DNA from: JBLIOB01 sp047639575
Lineage (GTDB): Bacteria > Bacteroidota > Bacteroidia > Flavobacteriales_D > Parvicellaceae
Assembly: GCA_047639575.1 (NCBI GenBank)
Contig: JBLIOB010000296.1
Span: 1 to 5,203, forward strand
Direction of reading: 5' to 3'
Length of the DNA stretch: 5,203 nt
Under the pieces are notes generated by a model. The model saw nothing but the letters and a program-made list of their open reading frames with translations, was not told the DNA's origin and did not search any database. Positions 5,053 to 5,203 of the stretch are shown piece after piece (position 1 is the stretch's first letter; each line of letters opens with the position of its first letter). Made by a program: the position numbers and the translations under genes.

Positions 5053-5203
5053 ATGGAAACACCAAATGCAGTTATTGATACTCCTGAATTTGAGGGAGGG
5101 AAATACAATAAGAAAACGCAGAACGCTTGGGCCTTTTACGATTGGGCTAATTCCGTTTATCCTTTAGTAATTACTACTGCAATATTTCCTCTTTTTTATG
5201 AAG
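5053..5203 (+). CDS. UMF1-family (Atg22-like) MFS transporter, N-terminus only
   Basis: Fifty codons are visible before the window ends. The cytoplasmic tail (1-24, METPNAVIDTPEFEGGKYNK) leads into AWAFYDWANSVYPLVITTAI (25-44) and FPLFYE. The Y-D-W-A-N-S motif at the start of the first membrane helix is characteristic of the UMF1/Atg22-like branch of the major facilitator superfamily. Bacterial members are predicted inner-membrane permeases; their substrate is generally not known, and the yeast relative Atg22 exports amino acids from the vacuole. The ATG is chosen because it follows a -7 box and gives a tail of normal length. The gene lies beyond a strong terminator, so it is a separate unit from hemE. 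Subfamily is likely, substrate cannot be given. Confidence 0.85.
   Translation, partial: METPNAVIDTPEFEGGKYNKKTQNAWAFYDWANSVYPLVITTAIFPLFYE

Noticed and set aside
1..5203. Search for defence systems, toxin-antitoxin pairs, mobile elements, CRISPR arrays and RNA genes
   Set aside because: No repeats of the right form, no transposase or integrase motif, no paired small genes, and no tRNA- or rRNA-like sequence seen. The gene content is housekeeping and envelope.

Overview
The window looks like chromosomal DNA of a Bacteroidota bacterium, probably Flavobacteriia or a close relative. It is AT-rich. Gene starts lack Shine-Dalgarno sequences. Four genes are preceded by the Bacteroidota -7 promoter box TAnnTTTG. 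Several products have a strong Bacteroidota flavour: a 111-aa stand-alone MerR regulator, an OmpA-domain protein with an N-terminal jelly-roll-like module, and a UMF1-type MFS transporter. Every gene looks intact except the two cut by the window edges. There is no insertion sequence, CRISPR array, tRNA, rRNA or sign of recent transfer.

Left block, all on the minus strand (positions 1-2595). In transcription order it holds: a signal-peptide-bearing, beta-rich probable outer-membrane protein of unknown function (2595-1699); a small MerR-family regulator (1609-1274); a 6-pyruvoyl-tetrahydropterin synthase-type enzyme with the eukaryote-like C-x5-HGH active-site spacing (1078-668); and, 11 nt after it, a seven-helix Bax inhibitor-1/YccA-type membrane protein that runs off the left edge (656-1). 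The last two are probably one transcript. The beta-rich protein and the pterin enzyme have their own predicted promoters. The regulator has only a near-match.

Right block, all on the plus strand (2763-5203). hemE (uroporphyrinogen decarboxylase) is followed after one base by a secreted OmpA-domain protein. A strong hairpin terminator closes the pair. A UMF1-family MFS transporter then starts and runs off the right edge. The 156-bp gap between the blocks holds divergent promoters for the beta-rich protein and hemE.

This is mostly ordinary core-genome content, and I found no convincing undescribed system. The points most worth a second look are: the PTPS-II-like active site, which suggests tetrahydrobiopterin rather than queuosine chemistry; the hemE-OmpA one-base coupling; the altered peptidoglycan-binding loop in the OmpA domain; and -7 boxes so close to the ATG of several genes that leaderless or nearly leaderless mRNAs are implied.
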